Shown here in pieces: positions 13,676 to 20,540 of a stretch of 21,233 nucleotides of DNA. The notes beneath the pieces are model-generated. The model saw nothing but the letters and a program-made list of their open reading frames with translations, searched no databases and had not been told where the DNA came from. The position numbers were made by a program, and so were the translations under genes. This stretch comes from Mucilaginibacter_A sp964244955. Its GTDB lineage: Bacteria; Bacteroidota; Bacteroidia; Sphingobacteriales; Sphingobacteriaceae. The first letter of the stretch is position 1. Every line of letters starts with the position of its first letter. The stretch covers positions 1-21,233 of the forward strand of contig CAXTKQ010000066.1 in assembly GCA_964244955.1 (NCBI GenBank). The letters run 5' to 3'.

Positions 13676-13718
13676 TCATAAAAAACCACAATGCTTCTTT
13701 TATGCCTGTAAATTTGGT
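13661..13718 (-). repeat. Full dispersed element, right copy flanking the remnant
   Basis: Core ATGCTTCTTTTA at 13691-13702, spacer TGCCTG, then TAAATTTGGT. On the minus strand the core is followed after 12 bases by TGAACGAAATTTAAACAA (13678-13661), the second box of the family, which reaches into the start of the remnant reading frame. Confidence 0.8.
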
Positions 13719-13773
13719 TATTTGTATTGGATGAACCATCAACAATCAAATATTTAACCAAGCAGCTTCCTTG

Positions 13774-13796
13774 TTTTTAGGTGGTAAAAAAAGCAT
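13774..13796 (+). repeat. Degenerate dispersed element copy
   Basis: TTTTTAGGTGG then TAAAAAAAGCAT (13785-13796), with one G-to-A change in the core. It adjoins the hairpin at 13797-13819. Confidence 0.6.
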
Positions 13797-13819
13797 CCTA
13801 AACCAAGTTATGGTTTAGG
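13797..13819. terminator. Hairpin downstream of the DUF2341 gene
   Basis: CCTAAACC (13797-13804) and GGTTTAGG (13812-13819) form a perfect 8-bp stem with a 7-base loop. It lies 53 bases past the stop of the minus-strand DUF2341 gene. On that strand the stem is followed by GATGC and then a run of seven T (13786-13792), so it may act as its terminator. Confidence 0.5.
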
Positions 13820-13872
13820 ACGGGCTTTACACTTTTAACAGGTATTAATTTTAAAAACTATGCAATTATAGA

Positions 13873-14892
13873 TCAATTGCTTTTTTGTTGCCCTAAAGTA
13901 ACGATCGGTTCAGGGTAATATTTACTTACGGTGATGTATGCAAAATTGTCCCAGTTGTCATTGTCTAAAGTCCTTAAACCTAATTTTGAAGATGCATAGG
14001 CCAAAGGCAGTTCTACTTTAGCATCGTCCTGCATCCCCCACAAACTTTTGCCGTCGTACCAGTAGGCTGCCCGCCGCCATTTGTCGGTAATCACGGTGTT
14101 TGCAGCTTTAACCAACGGGGCACTTTTGAGGCTGTTTAAACTTGCACTATCATAAATCATTACATAATTTGTTCCGATACCGGCCACATCGGTATGGTCG
14201 CCAAAACAAAGCCAGTGGTCCCAGCCGCCAACGCCGGCACGTGTCCAATGTTCGTCTGCGCCGCCGCGCTGATAAAGTGTCCGGACGATCATTTTTCCTG
14301 TTACGTTAAAGTTTGCCGTGATGATGCCGTCCTGGCCATCGCTTTCGCGCAATTTTAGCTGGCCGCCTTGCTCTTCAACTTCGCCGATAGATACGTTGTT
14401 CCATTTTTTTGAATAGTTGCCCTCTTCAAAATCATCAAAAAACAAAAACGTGGCATTGCCATTGGAAACCGCCGGAGCGTTGGCATTGCCATAATACATA
14501 TACACCGCGTTTTGGGCCTTAGATTTTAAAACGGGCACTTTTACCCAAATGATGCTCGTGCCATCCACATTCCATTGTTCTATCCAATAGGACAAACCCT
14601 TGGCATCCATATTTCCGGCGGCTGTTGAAAAACGGATATCGGCACCATCGGCCTTGGCTTTTGTATAATCAAATTCTTTGTTGTCAAGGCGGATTTGGAT
14701 TACGGCATTAGCAGCCTGGCCGGCAGGGTTCTCAATCGTGATTTTTCTTTTGAAGCTCCATTTGTCCGCCAAAAACCTAACCGTTTTTACTTTTTTATGC
14801 CCCGGTACTGCCCAAGCCTTTGCAGGATCAGCATAAAAGAGAAAAGCAACACCAACGATAATTGTACCTGTTTTTAGCAATAAACTTTTCAT
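13873..14892 (-). CDS. Secreted DUF2341 domain protein
   Basis: 339 residues from ATG 14892, chosen because it begins the signal peptide MKSLLLKTGTIIVGVAFLFY ADPAKAWA. The DUF2341 module spans about residues 45-130 (WSFKRKITIENPAGQAANAV, DADGADIRFS-like ADGADIRFSTAAGN, SYWIEQWN, IIWVKVPVL, VYMYYGNANAPAVSN). A second beta-rich module follows from FLFFDDFEEGNYSKKWNNVS to the end, resembling concanavalin-like/LamG folds that bind carbohydrate. The family often occurs in exported glycan-related proteins. No catalytic motif is apparent. Preceded by a 459-base region full of dispersed element copies. Confidence 0.85.
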   Translation of the reverse strand: MKSLLLKTGTIIVGVAFLFYADPAKAWAVPGHKKVKTVRFLADKWSFKRKITIENPAGQAANAVIQIRLDNKEFDYTKAKADGADIRFSTAAGNMDAKGLSYWIEQWNVDGTSIIWVKVPVLKSKAQNAVYMYYGNANAPAVSNGNATFLFFDDFEEGNYSKKWNNVSIGEVEEQGGQLKLRESDGQDGIITANFNVTGKMIVRTLYQRGGADEHWTRAGVGGWDHWLCFGDHTDVAGIGTNYVMIYDSASLNSLKSAPLVKAANTVITDKWRRAAYWYDGKSLWGMQDDAKVELPLAYASSKLGLRTLDNDNWDNFAYITVSKYYPEPIVTLGQQKSN

Positions 14893-14990
14893 AAAATTAC
14901 ATTTGAAATTAAAAACCATTGTTTAAGAAAATTAGAATTTAGAAAAATTGATAACTTAAGTTTTTTATTTGGGGCAAACAAATTGGCCGC

Positions 14991-15062
14991 TTGTTTAAAA
15001 TTTGTTCATCTGTTTAGGATGCTTCTTTTACCGGATAAAAATCATTGGCATAAAAGAAGCAT
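14991..15062. repeat. Overlapping inverted pair of dispersed elements
   Basis: ATGCTTCTTTTA at 15019-15030 and TAAAAGAAGCAT at 15051-15062 are exact complements with 20 bases between them that serve as AT-rich half for both (ATAAAAATCATTGG). The left copy has the second box TGAACAAATTTTAAACAA on the minus strand (15008-14991), pointing at the DUF2341 gene. Confidence 0.85.
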
Positions 15063-15075
15063 GATAAATTTTCAC

Positions 15076-15103
15076 GACAGAATTTAAACAGGCTCTAAAT
15101 ATT
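15076..15103 (+). repeat. Second-box segment following the core at 15051
   Basis: GACAGAATTTAAACAGGCTC then TAAATATT, 13 bases after the core. It matches 6260-6287 upstream of the AraC gene, where the core-to-box spacing is 11 bases. Confidence 0.65.
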
Positions 15104-15115
15104 ATAAAATGAAAG

Positions 15116-15172
15116 CCGGTTTAAATTTATATTAAAAAAGTACATAATGCTTCTTTTAGGCATATAAATTTT
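15116..15172 (-). repeat. Dispersed element copy with second box
   Basis: Core ATGCTTCTTTTA at 15147-15158, spacer GGCA, then TATAAATTTTG. On the minus strand the core is followed by AATATAAATTTAAACCGG (15133-15116), a looser second box. Confidence 0.7.
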
Positions 15173-15232
15173 GTATTGGTGTTTGATGGCTATAAACCCT
15201 GAGCCATCAACTTTTTACTGAAAAACAATTGC

Positions 15233-15260
15233 AATGCTTCTTTTATGCCTGTAATTTTTG
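15233..15260 (-). repeat. Dispersed element copy upstream of the SDR gene
   Basis: Core ATGCTTCTTTTA at 15234-15245, spacer TGCCTG, then TAATTTTTGC. The spacer is the same as at 13466 and 13691. Confidence 0.75.
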
Positions 15261-15351
15261 CTTTTAAAATTATTTGAATTCTTCAAATAACCGATTGATA
15301 ACTACAAACAGGCAACCTGCTTTCTTTGCCATCTTTGCTAAACAAAAAAAC

Positions 15352-16125
15352 ATGATTAAGATGGAAAATAAAAACAAGATAGCCCTGGTAACCGGCGGCA
15401 GCCGCGGGTTGGGCAAAGACATGGCATTACGCCTTGCCGAAAAAGGGATTGACGTTATTTTAACCTACAACAGCAAAGCAGAAGAAGCCCAAAACGTGGC
15501 GGAACAGATAAAACAAAGCGGAAGAAAGGCGGCAACGCTGCAATTGAATACCGGTGATATCAAAAATTTTAATGCTTTTAAGGAGAAACTCAGGCAGGTT
15601 TTAAATGCCGAATTCGGAACTGATCATATTGATTTTTTGATCAACAATGCAGGTATTGGCGGCTATAAATTGATAGGCGAAGTAACGGAAGAATTTTTTG
15701 ACGAACTGCTGAACATCCATTTTAAAGGCGTTTATTTCCTGACACAGGATTTGCTTCCGCTGATGAATGACGGCGGTGGTATCGTAAATGTTTCCAGCGG
15801 CCTCGCCCGTGTCTCTTTTCCAAGGTCTTCAGCCTATGCTGCCATGAAAGGTGCGGTCGAGGTGTTTACACGTTACCTGGCCAAAGAATTAGGTGCACGT
15901 AAAATCAGGGCAAATGTGGTTGCCCCCGGTGCAATTATGACAGACTTTGGCGGCGCACACCTAAGAGAAAGCGAGGAGTCGCAAAAGCAAGTGAGCGCAG
16001 TTACGGCATTAGGCAGGCCGGGTGTGGCCGAAGACATTGGCGGCGTGGTTGCCTTTTTATGTACGGAAGACGCACGCTGGGTTAATGGCCAGCGTATAGA
16101 GGTTTCGGGTGGGATGCTATTGTAA
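15352..16125 (+). CDS. Short-chain dehydrogenase/reductase
   Basis: 257 residues from ATG 15352 (MIKMENKNK); ATG 15361 is an equally possible start, and a frame from TTG 15274 is unlikely. The cofactor loop TGGSRGLG is at residues 14-21, NNAG at 98-101, the catalytic serine in VNVSSGLA (148-149) and Y162-x3-K166 (YAAMK). NVVAPGAIMTDFGG and VNGQRIEVSGGMLL are the standard PG and C-terminal segments. This is a classical SDR of the FabG-like type; the substrate is unknown. Only the terminator lies between it and the next AraC gene, so the two are probably separate units. Confidence 0.92.
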   Translation: MIKMENKNKIALVTGGSRGLGKDMALRLAEKGIDVILTYNSKAEEAQNVAEQIKQSGRKAATLQLNTGDIKNFNAFKEKLRQVLNAEFGTDHIDFLINNAGIGGYKLIGEVTEEFFDELLNIHFKGVYFLTQDLLPLMNDGGGIVNVSSGLARVSFPRSSAYAAMKGAVEVFTRYLAKELGARKIRANVVAPGAIMTDFGGAHLRESEESQKQVSAVTALGRPGVAEDIGGVVAFLCTEDARWVNGQRIEVSGGMLL

Positions 16126-16140
16126 AGCGGCAAGGCTACC

Positions 16141-16182
16141 AAGCAAAAAGCAGGCAGGTAAAGCTGCCTGCTTTTTGCTTTT
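16141..16182 (+). terminator. Strong rho-independent terminator after the SDR gene
   Basis: A perfect 17-bp stem: AAGCAAAAAGCAGGCAG (16141-16157) with CTGCCTGCTTTTTGCTT (16164-16180), loop of 6 bases, T-rich end. It begins 15 bases after the SDR stop. Confidence 0.9.
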
Positions 16183-16242
16183 AACCCAAATCTGCTTAAC
16201 TTTAATCCAACACAAACTGAAACCTTAAATTGATTTTTGCAA

Positions 16243-17157
16243 ATGGCCATGATTTCCCACACCTCGTTAAATGATTTTTATCAAAGAAATGCGACTGCAC
16301 TTCCCGAAGGCATCACGAAGGAAATTGGCCATTTCAATGTATTTGAAACCGAAAAACTTTTCGACAAAAAAACGGGTGCGCGCATAATGCCTTACAGCCG
16401 CAGGGCTTATTACAAAATCGGTTGGCTGAGGGGCAAAAGCAAAGCAGAGTACGCCGACAAGGTGATTGAAATTCAGGAAAATGCCTTGCTGTTTGCCACA
16501 CCAAAAATCCCTTACCACTGGCTGCCCGAAGACGGCAACCAAACCGGCATGTTTTGCATTTTTACGCCCGACTTTCTTTCGCAAGGAAAAACAGGCGTTG
16601 CGCTGGACGAACTGCCGATCTTTCAGCCCGGACAATTACCTGTATTTCAACTTTCCGACGAAGAAGTTAAGGAGATCGAATACATCTTCCGAAAAATGCA
16701 CAAAGAGCTGGGCGCGGATTACAAATACAAGTACGACCTGCTGCGCAATTTGGTGATGGAGCTGATCCACTACGGGCAAAAGTTGCAGCCGATATCAGCC
16801 ATCAGCAATGCCCAAAACGCTTCGGAACGGATAGCTTCCCTGTTTATCGAACTGCTGGAACGGCAGTTTCCGCTCGAACCTTCCCACCAAAGGCTCAATT
16901 TGCGTACGCCAAAAGACTATGCCGACCGACTGGCCGTACACGTAAACCACCTCAACAAAGTGCTGAAAGAAGCAACGGGTAGCACCACTACCGAAACCAT
17001 CAGCAAAAGATTAATACAGGAAGCCAAAATCCTGCTGAAACAAACGCACTGGAGCGTGGCCGAAATTGCCTACACTTTAGGTTTTGATGATTTGGCGCAT
17101 TTTTCCAACTACTTCAAAAAACAAACTGCTTTGGCGCCCTTGGCCTTTCGGGCCTGA
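16243..17157 (+). CDS. AraC-family transcriptional regulator
   Basis: 304 residues from ATG 16243; ATG 16249 and TTG 16237 are in-frame alternatives. The N-terminal sensing part includes RIMPYSRRAYYKIGWLRGKS and VIEIQENALLFATPKIPYHW. The C-terminal AraC domain has LNLRTPKDYADRLAVHVNHL NKVLKEATGSTTTETISKRL and SVAEIAYTLGFDDLAHFSNY FKKQTALAPLAFR. This variant, in which the second domain reads 'P..YA..L.VH.NHLN..LK..TG.TT', is common in Sphingobacteriaceae next to SDR genes. The likely target is the SDR upstream, by position. Confidence 0.9.
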   Translation: MAMISHTSLNDFYQRNATALPEGITKEIGHFNVFETEKLFDKKTGARIMPYSRRAYYKIGWLRGKSKAEYADKVIEIQENALLFATPKIPYHWLPEDGNQTGMFCIFTPDFLSQGKTGVALDELPIFQPGQLPVFQLSDEEVKEIEYIFRKMHKELGADYKYKYDLLRNLVMELIHYGQKLQPISAISNAQNASERIASLFIELLERQFPLEPSHQRLNLRTPKDYADRLAVHVNHLNKVLKEATGSTTTETISKRLIQEAKILLKQTHWSVAEIAYTLGFDDLAHFSNYFKKQTALAPLAFRA

Positions 17158-17181
17158 TATGGATTGATGGCATTGAAATTT

Positions 17182-17238
17182 TAATGCTTCTTCCCTCCTC
17201 TTTTTGGTGATGCTTCTTTTATGCCATAAAATTTGTTT
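17182..17238 (-). repeat. Two dispersed element copies after the AraC gene
   Basis: A degenerate copy starts at 17184 (ATGCTTCTTCCC, then CTCCTCTTTTTGG) and a good copy at 17210-17221 (ATGCTTCTTTTA, spacer TGCC, ATAAAATTTG). The second runs into TTTGTTTAAACTTT, which recurs at 20313-20325. Confidence 0.7.
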
Positions 17239-17285
17239 AAACTTTCTGTGTTTTAAGAACAGGGAATGGTTCATAGGAAAACAAC

Positions 17286-17409
17286 TCATCCTCCTAACCC
17301 CCTTCAAAGGGGGAAAAGGGCCAGGGCACCTACCTTTCCATCTCCAAATTTCTAAACTTTAGAAAGGTAGGCGACAAGCTTCCCCCTTTAAAGGGGGTTA
17401 GGGGGATGA
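17286..17409 (+). mobile_element. MITE-like element with C-rich/G-rich palindromic ends, copy 1
   Basis: 124 bp. Left end TCATCCTCCTAACCCCCTTC with AAAGGGGG, right end CCCCCTTTAAAGGGGG with TTAGGGGGATGA: both ends are themselves palindromic and inverted relative to each other. The core contains GGGCCAGGGC and TTTCTAAACTTTAGAAAGG. No protein is encoded. A second copy lies at 20355-20480. Copies of the dispersed element flank this one at 17210 and 17427. Confidence 0.8.
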
Positions 17410-17413
17410 CCTT

Positions 17414-17439
17414 AAATTTGATGCCATAAAAGAAGTATT
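17414..17439 (+). repeat. Dispersed element copy right of the MITE
   Basis: AAATTTGATGCCA then TAAAAGAAGTAT (17427-17438), core with one change (C to T). With the copy at 17210 it forms an inverted pair around the MITE. Confidence 0.7.
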
Positions 17440-17528
17440 GCAGAAAAAACACAACACCCATAAATTAAACAAACTCATCAAAATTATTAAACGTGTAGCA
17501 GGCTTCTCTTTTGGTAAAGTTGTCAACA

Positions 17529-17557
17529 CCGATTTTTACGCGATAAAAGAAGCATTG
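17529..17557 (+). repeat. Dispersed element copy upstream of the binding-protein gene
   Basis: CCGATTTTTACGCGA then TAAAAGAAGCAT (17544-17555), 185 bases before the transporter start at 17740 and pointing at it. Confidence 0.75.
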
Positions 17558-17569
17558 GCCCCTTCGCAT

Positions 17570-17722
17570 TTAAAAAATTTCGGCTTGCCCCTTTTTATAA
17601 AATAATGATAATTTAGCCGCCAGAACCTTTTTTAAAACCTGTCCATCAACACCAATTACTGACTGATCAATTTCATCTTCTAATTTGGCCAAAGCTACTG
17701 CCCGGCCAAAAGGTATGACCTT
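17570..17722 (-). pseudogene. Possible C-terminal gene fragment, unknown
   Basis: The minus strand reads KVIPFGRAVALAKLEDEIDQ SVIGVDGQVLKKVLAAKLSL FYKKGQAEIF before a TAA at 17570. The composition (alternating helix pattern LEDEIDQ...VLKKVLAAKLSLFYKK) looks like genuine protein rather than a chance frame, but there is no start of its own and the frame runs into the start of the binding-protein gene on the other strand. I recognise no family. It may be what remains of a gene displaced by the insertion of repeats. Confidence 0.3.
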
Positions 17723-17739
17723 AACTAACCCTGACCAAC

Positions 17740-18771
17740 ATGCGCAGCAGCTTGTCAAAACTTGTAATTGCATTAACCGGCATCAACATCACCCTGTCTA
17801 TCGCCGGGTGCAACCCAAAACCGCAAGGCAACACCACGAATACGCGGTTGCAACCTTCCATAACAAGCAAAAAAGACCTTTCTAAAATCACGGTCGGCTA
17901 CTGTTCGCCCTCGCTCAACGCTTCTTTTTACGTTGCCTTAAACAAAGCCGTACAGGCCAATGTAGAATCGTACGGCATGAAGTTTATTTCGGTGGATGGG
18001 CAGGGCGACATCACCAAACAAATCACCGGGATTGAAGACATGGTGGCCAAAGGCGTTAAAATTTTAATCATCAACCCCTTGGATTATAAAGCATTGGTTT
18101 CAACCGTAAACGCTGCAACACAAGCCGGCGTAGCGGTGTTTATTTTAGACAGTTATATTGACCCTTCTGCGCATTATGTTTCTTCGGTTTTTGCAAACAA
18201 TACGTTGAACGGCGAACTGGTGGGCGAATGGGTGGCCGAAAAAATGGCGGGCAAAAAAATCAACGCGGCCATTATCAGCGGGAACCAGGGCAACGAGGCC
18301 GGAAAAGAAAAACGCTTAGGCTTTTTAAGCGGCCTTGCCGAAGGGCAATTGCGGACGCAAGGGAAAACAAATTTCACGGTCATTTCGCAGGGCTGGGGCG
18401 GCTGGGCCAACAACGAAGGTTTAAAAGCGATGGAAGATATTCTTTCTGCCCACCCAGACATTAATGTTTTGATGGCAGAAAACGATGCCATGGCCTTGGG
18501 CGCCTTGCGGGCCGTTAAAGAATTGGGAAAAGAAAGCAACATGATGGTGGTGGCTTTTGACGGGCAAAAAGAAGCATTAAAACTAATCAAACAAAACAAA
18601 TACGGCGTTGCCGCTTTAAACAGCCCAAACCGTTTGGGAAAATTAGTGGTCGAATCGGCGGTGCGGTACTTGAACGGCGATAAATACCTGGACAGGGTGA
18701 TGTACACGCAATCCATACTGATTGACAAAAACAACGTTGACCAGTTTTACGATGAAAAAGCTGCCTTTTAG
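17740..18771 (+). CDS. Sugar ABC importer substrate-binding lipoprotein (RbsB type)
   Basis: 343 residues. The signal peptide ends in LSIAGC with the lipidated Cys-24, as expected for a binding protein anchored to a membrane. The type I periplasmic-binding fold covers ITVGYCSPSLNASFYVALNK AVQANVESYGMKFISVDGQG, KILIINPLDYKALVSTVNAA, AQAGVAVFILD-like TQAGVAVFILDSYIDP, and NVLMAENDAMALGALRAVKE, matching the RbsB/LacI-like family. The ligand could be ribose, xylose or another pentose or hexose. The ATPase gene starts 29 bases after its stop, so they form an operon. Confidence 0.93.
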   Translation: MRSSLSKLVIALTGINITLSIAGCNPKPQGNTTNTRLQPSITSKKDLSKITVGYCSPSLNASFYVALNKAVQANVESYGMKFISVDGQGDITKQITGIEDMVAKGVKILIINPLDYKALVSTVNAATQAGVAVFILDSYIDPSAHYVSSVFANNTLNGELVGEWVAEKMAGKKINAAIISGNQGNEAGKEKRLGFLSGLAEGQLRTQGKTNFTVISQGWGGWANNEGLKAMEDILSAHPDINVLMAENDAMALGALRAVKELGKESNMMVVAFDGQKEALKLIKQNKYGVAALNSPNRLGKLVVESAVRYLNGDKYLDRVMYTQSILIDKNNVDQFYDEKAAF

Positions 18772-18800
18772 CCAATCCTTCAACCTAAAACCCTAACCTC

Positions 18801-20303
18801 GTGGAAAATAAAAGTTTAACAAACCGGGTTGAGCTGCGCAACATTGCCAAATCTTTTGGTGGCGTTGCTGCCTTAAAAGACGTTACGCTAAAAGCCATGC
18901 CCGGAGAGATACATGCCTTGATGGGCGAAAACGGTGCCGGCAAATCAACGTTGATGAAAATACTTTCGGGCGTGCACCAAAAAGACAAAGGCCAGATTTT
19001 TATTGACGGTGAAGAAGCGCATATCAAAAACACATTCGACAGCAAAAAACTGGGCATCGGCATTATTTACCAGGAATTTTCTTTGGTGCCCGATTTATCC
19101 GTTGCCGAAAACATCTTTTTAAACCGTTTGGGCGAAAACGGTTGGTGGTTGAAACGAAAAAAGTTAAACCAGGAAGCCGCTGGTTTGATCGAAAGCATCG
19201 GTTTTACGATTGACCCTTCGGTAAAAGTAAACCGCTTGAGCATTGCACAACAGCAAGTGGTAGAAATAGCAAAAGCTTTATCAGAAAACATTAAAGTGCT
19301 GATTTTGGACGAACCGTCGGCAGTTTTAGGCCCGACAGAAGTGCTGAAACTGTTTGATACTTTGTTTAGGTTGAAGAAAAACGGCGTAGCCATCATCTAC
19401 ATCTCCCACCATTTGAGCGAGATTTTTAAAATAGCCGACCGCGTAACGGTCATAAAAGACGGTACTTCCAGCGAAACCCTAAACGTGGCCAATACCGATA
19501 AAGACACGATCATCAGAATGATGCTGGGCAGGACTTTGAACGCGATGTTCCCGCCGCGCGAAACGGCGGTTGGAAAAGAAGTGCTTCGGGCAGAAAACAT
19601 CGGCATCGCCGGAAAAGTAAAAAATGTATCGTTGCGGGTAAACGAAGGGGAAGTTTTAGGGATTGCCGGTTTGGTGGGCAGCGGAAGGACAGAAACGGTG
19701 CGGGCTATTTTTGCTGCCGATAAACGCACAGCCGGTACTGTTTTTATCCATAAAAAAAAGGTGGTTTTTGGTTCGCCGGTTGATGCCGTAAAACATGGGA
19801 TAGGCATGGTGCCGGAAGACCGCAAGCTGCAGGGCGTTATCCTTTCTTTGCCAATCAAAGAGAACATCAGCCTGACCAATTTAAAAGGCATTTCAAACGG
19901 GCTGGGCTTTATCAACGCAGCAAAAGAAACAGGCAATGCAGACAGCCTGATAAAAAAACTAAACATTAAAGCACAAAACGGAGACCTGGCAACCGGCAAA
20001 CTGAGCGGTGGAAACCAGCAGAAAGTGGTTTTGGCCAAATGGGCCAACACCAATTGCAAGGTGATGATTATTGACGAGCCGACACGGGGCGTGGATGTTG
20101 GCGCAAAAGTGGAAATTTATAAACTGATCAATGACCTGGCTGCGCAAGGCGTGGCAACCATTGTTATTTCTTCGGAAACGGCAGAACTGATGGGCATTTG
20201 CGACCGGATTTTAGTGATGCGCGAAGGGCAGATCCAAGGCGAGCTAAACAAAACAGAATTTACAGAAGAAAATATTTTAAGGCTTTCTATTGGTGCACAT
20301 TGA
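18801..20303 (+). CDS. Sugar ABC importer ATP-binding protein with two ABC domains (RbsA type)
   Basis: 500 residues, starting at GTG 18801. Domain 1: Walker A GENGAGKST at residues 42-50, signature LSIAQQQVVEIAKAL, Walker B VLILDEPSAVLG. Domain 2: degenerate Walker A GLVGSGRTETV, signature LSGGNQQKVVLAKW, Walker B VMIIDEPTRGVDVG. This double arrangement with an altered second Walker A is characteristic of RbsA/MglA/XylG ATPases of monosaccharide importers. Domain 1 has PSAVLG where PTAALT is usual. It is a cytoplasmic subunit. The permease gene follows after 252 bases, with a MITE in between. Confidence 0.95.
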   Translation: MENKSLTNRVELRNIAKSFGGVAALKDVTLKAMPGEIHALMGENGAGKSTLMKILSGVHQKDKGQIFIDGEEAHIKNTFDSKKLGIGIIYQEFSLVPDLSVAENIFLNRLGENGWWLKRKKLNQEAAGLIESIGFTIDPSVKVNRLSIAQQQVVEIAKALSENIKVLILDEPSAVLGPTEVLKLFDTLFRLKKNGVAIIYISHHLSEIFKIADRVTVIKDGTSSETLNVANTDKDTIIRMMLGRTLNAMFPPRETAVGKEVLRAENIGIAGKVKNVSLRVNEGEVLGIAGLVGSGRTETVRAIFAADKRTAGTVFIHKKKVVFGSPVDAVKHGIGMVPEDRKLQGVILSLPIKENISLTNLKGISNGLGFINAAKETGNADSLIKKLNIKAQNGDLATGKLSGGNQQKVVLAKWANTNCKVMIIDEPTRGVDVGAKVEIYKLINDLAAQGVATIVISSETAELMGICDRILVMREGQIQGELNKTEFTEENILRLSIGAH

Positions 20304-20354
20304 ACACAAAAATTGTTTAAACTTTTGTTTTTATGAGATACAATGACCATCAAC

Positions 20355-20480
20355 TCATCCCCCTAACCCCCTTCAAAAGGGGGAAGCCTATCGCCTACCT
20401 TTCTAAAGTTTAGAAATTTGGAGATGGAAAGATTTGGGCCCTGGCCCTTTTCCCCCCTTTGAAGGGGGCCAGGGGGATGA
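20355..20480 (-). mobile_element. MITE-like element with C-rich/G-rich palindromic ends, copy 2
   Basis: 126 bp with the same ends as copy 1 (TCATCCCCCTAACCCCCTTC; then CCCCTTTGAAGGGGG and AGGGGGATGA). The core is inverted relative to copy 1: TTTCTAAAGTTTAGAAATTTGG and GGGCCCTGGCCC appear in the reverse order and strand. The outer bases are, however, in the same orientation in both copies (CAACTCAT on the left, ATGACCTTAA on the right). Confidence 0.8.
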
Positions 20481-20483
20481 CCT

Positions 20484-20540
20484 TAATTTTTACCCGATAA
20501 AAGAAGCATCCGGAGATAAGTTTAAAAAATTTAAACAAAA
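20484..20540 (+). repeat. Dispersed element ahead of the permease gene
   Basis: TAATTTTTACCCGA then TAAAAGAAGCAT (20498-20509), followed by AAGTTTAAAAAATTTAAACA (20518-20537), a looser second box. It ends about 15 bases before the permease start codon and points at it. Confidence 0.75.

Larger units (their letters stand above)
14893..15351. other. Divergent intergenic region with four copies of the dispersed element
   Basis: 459 bases between divergent genes (DUF2341 protein and SDR) with no convincing coding frame. It contains core copies at 15019, 15051, 15147 and 15234, and second-box sequences at 14991-15008, 15076-15103 and 15116-15133. It is the densest cluster of the family in the window. 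Confidence 0.75.
17158..17739. other. Intergenic region with repeats ahead of the sugar importer
   Basis: 582 bases without a confident gene. It contains dispersed element copies at 17184 (degenerate), 17210, 17427 and 17544, the first copy of the C-rich MITE-like element at 17286-17409, and a possible gene fragment at 17570-17722 on the minus strand. The promoter of the transporter must be in the last part. Confidence 0.7.

Noticed and set aside
17286..17409. CRISPR array or tandem repeat in the C-rich/G-rich region
   Set aside because: There are no regularly spaced direct repeats; the repeats are inverted ends of one MITE-like element.
18564..18580. AAAAAGAAGCATTAAAA within the binding-protein gene
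   Set aside because: It encodes QKEALK in a conserved segment and lacks the rest of the element.
18801..20303. Damaged second ATPase domain in RbsA
   Set aside because: The degenerate second Walker A (GLVGSGRTE) is normal for RbsA/MglA-type proteins.
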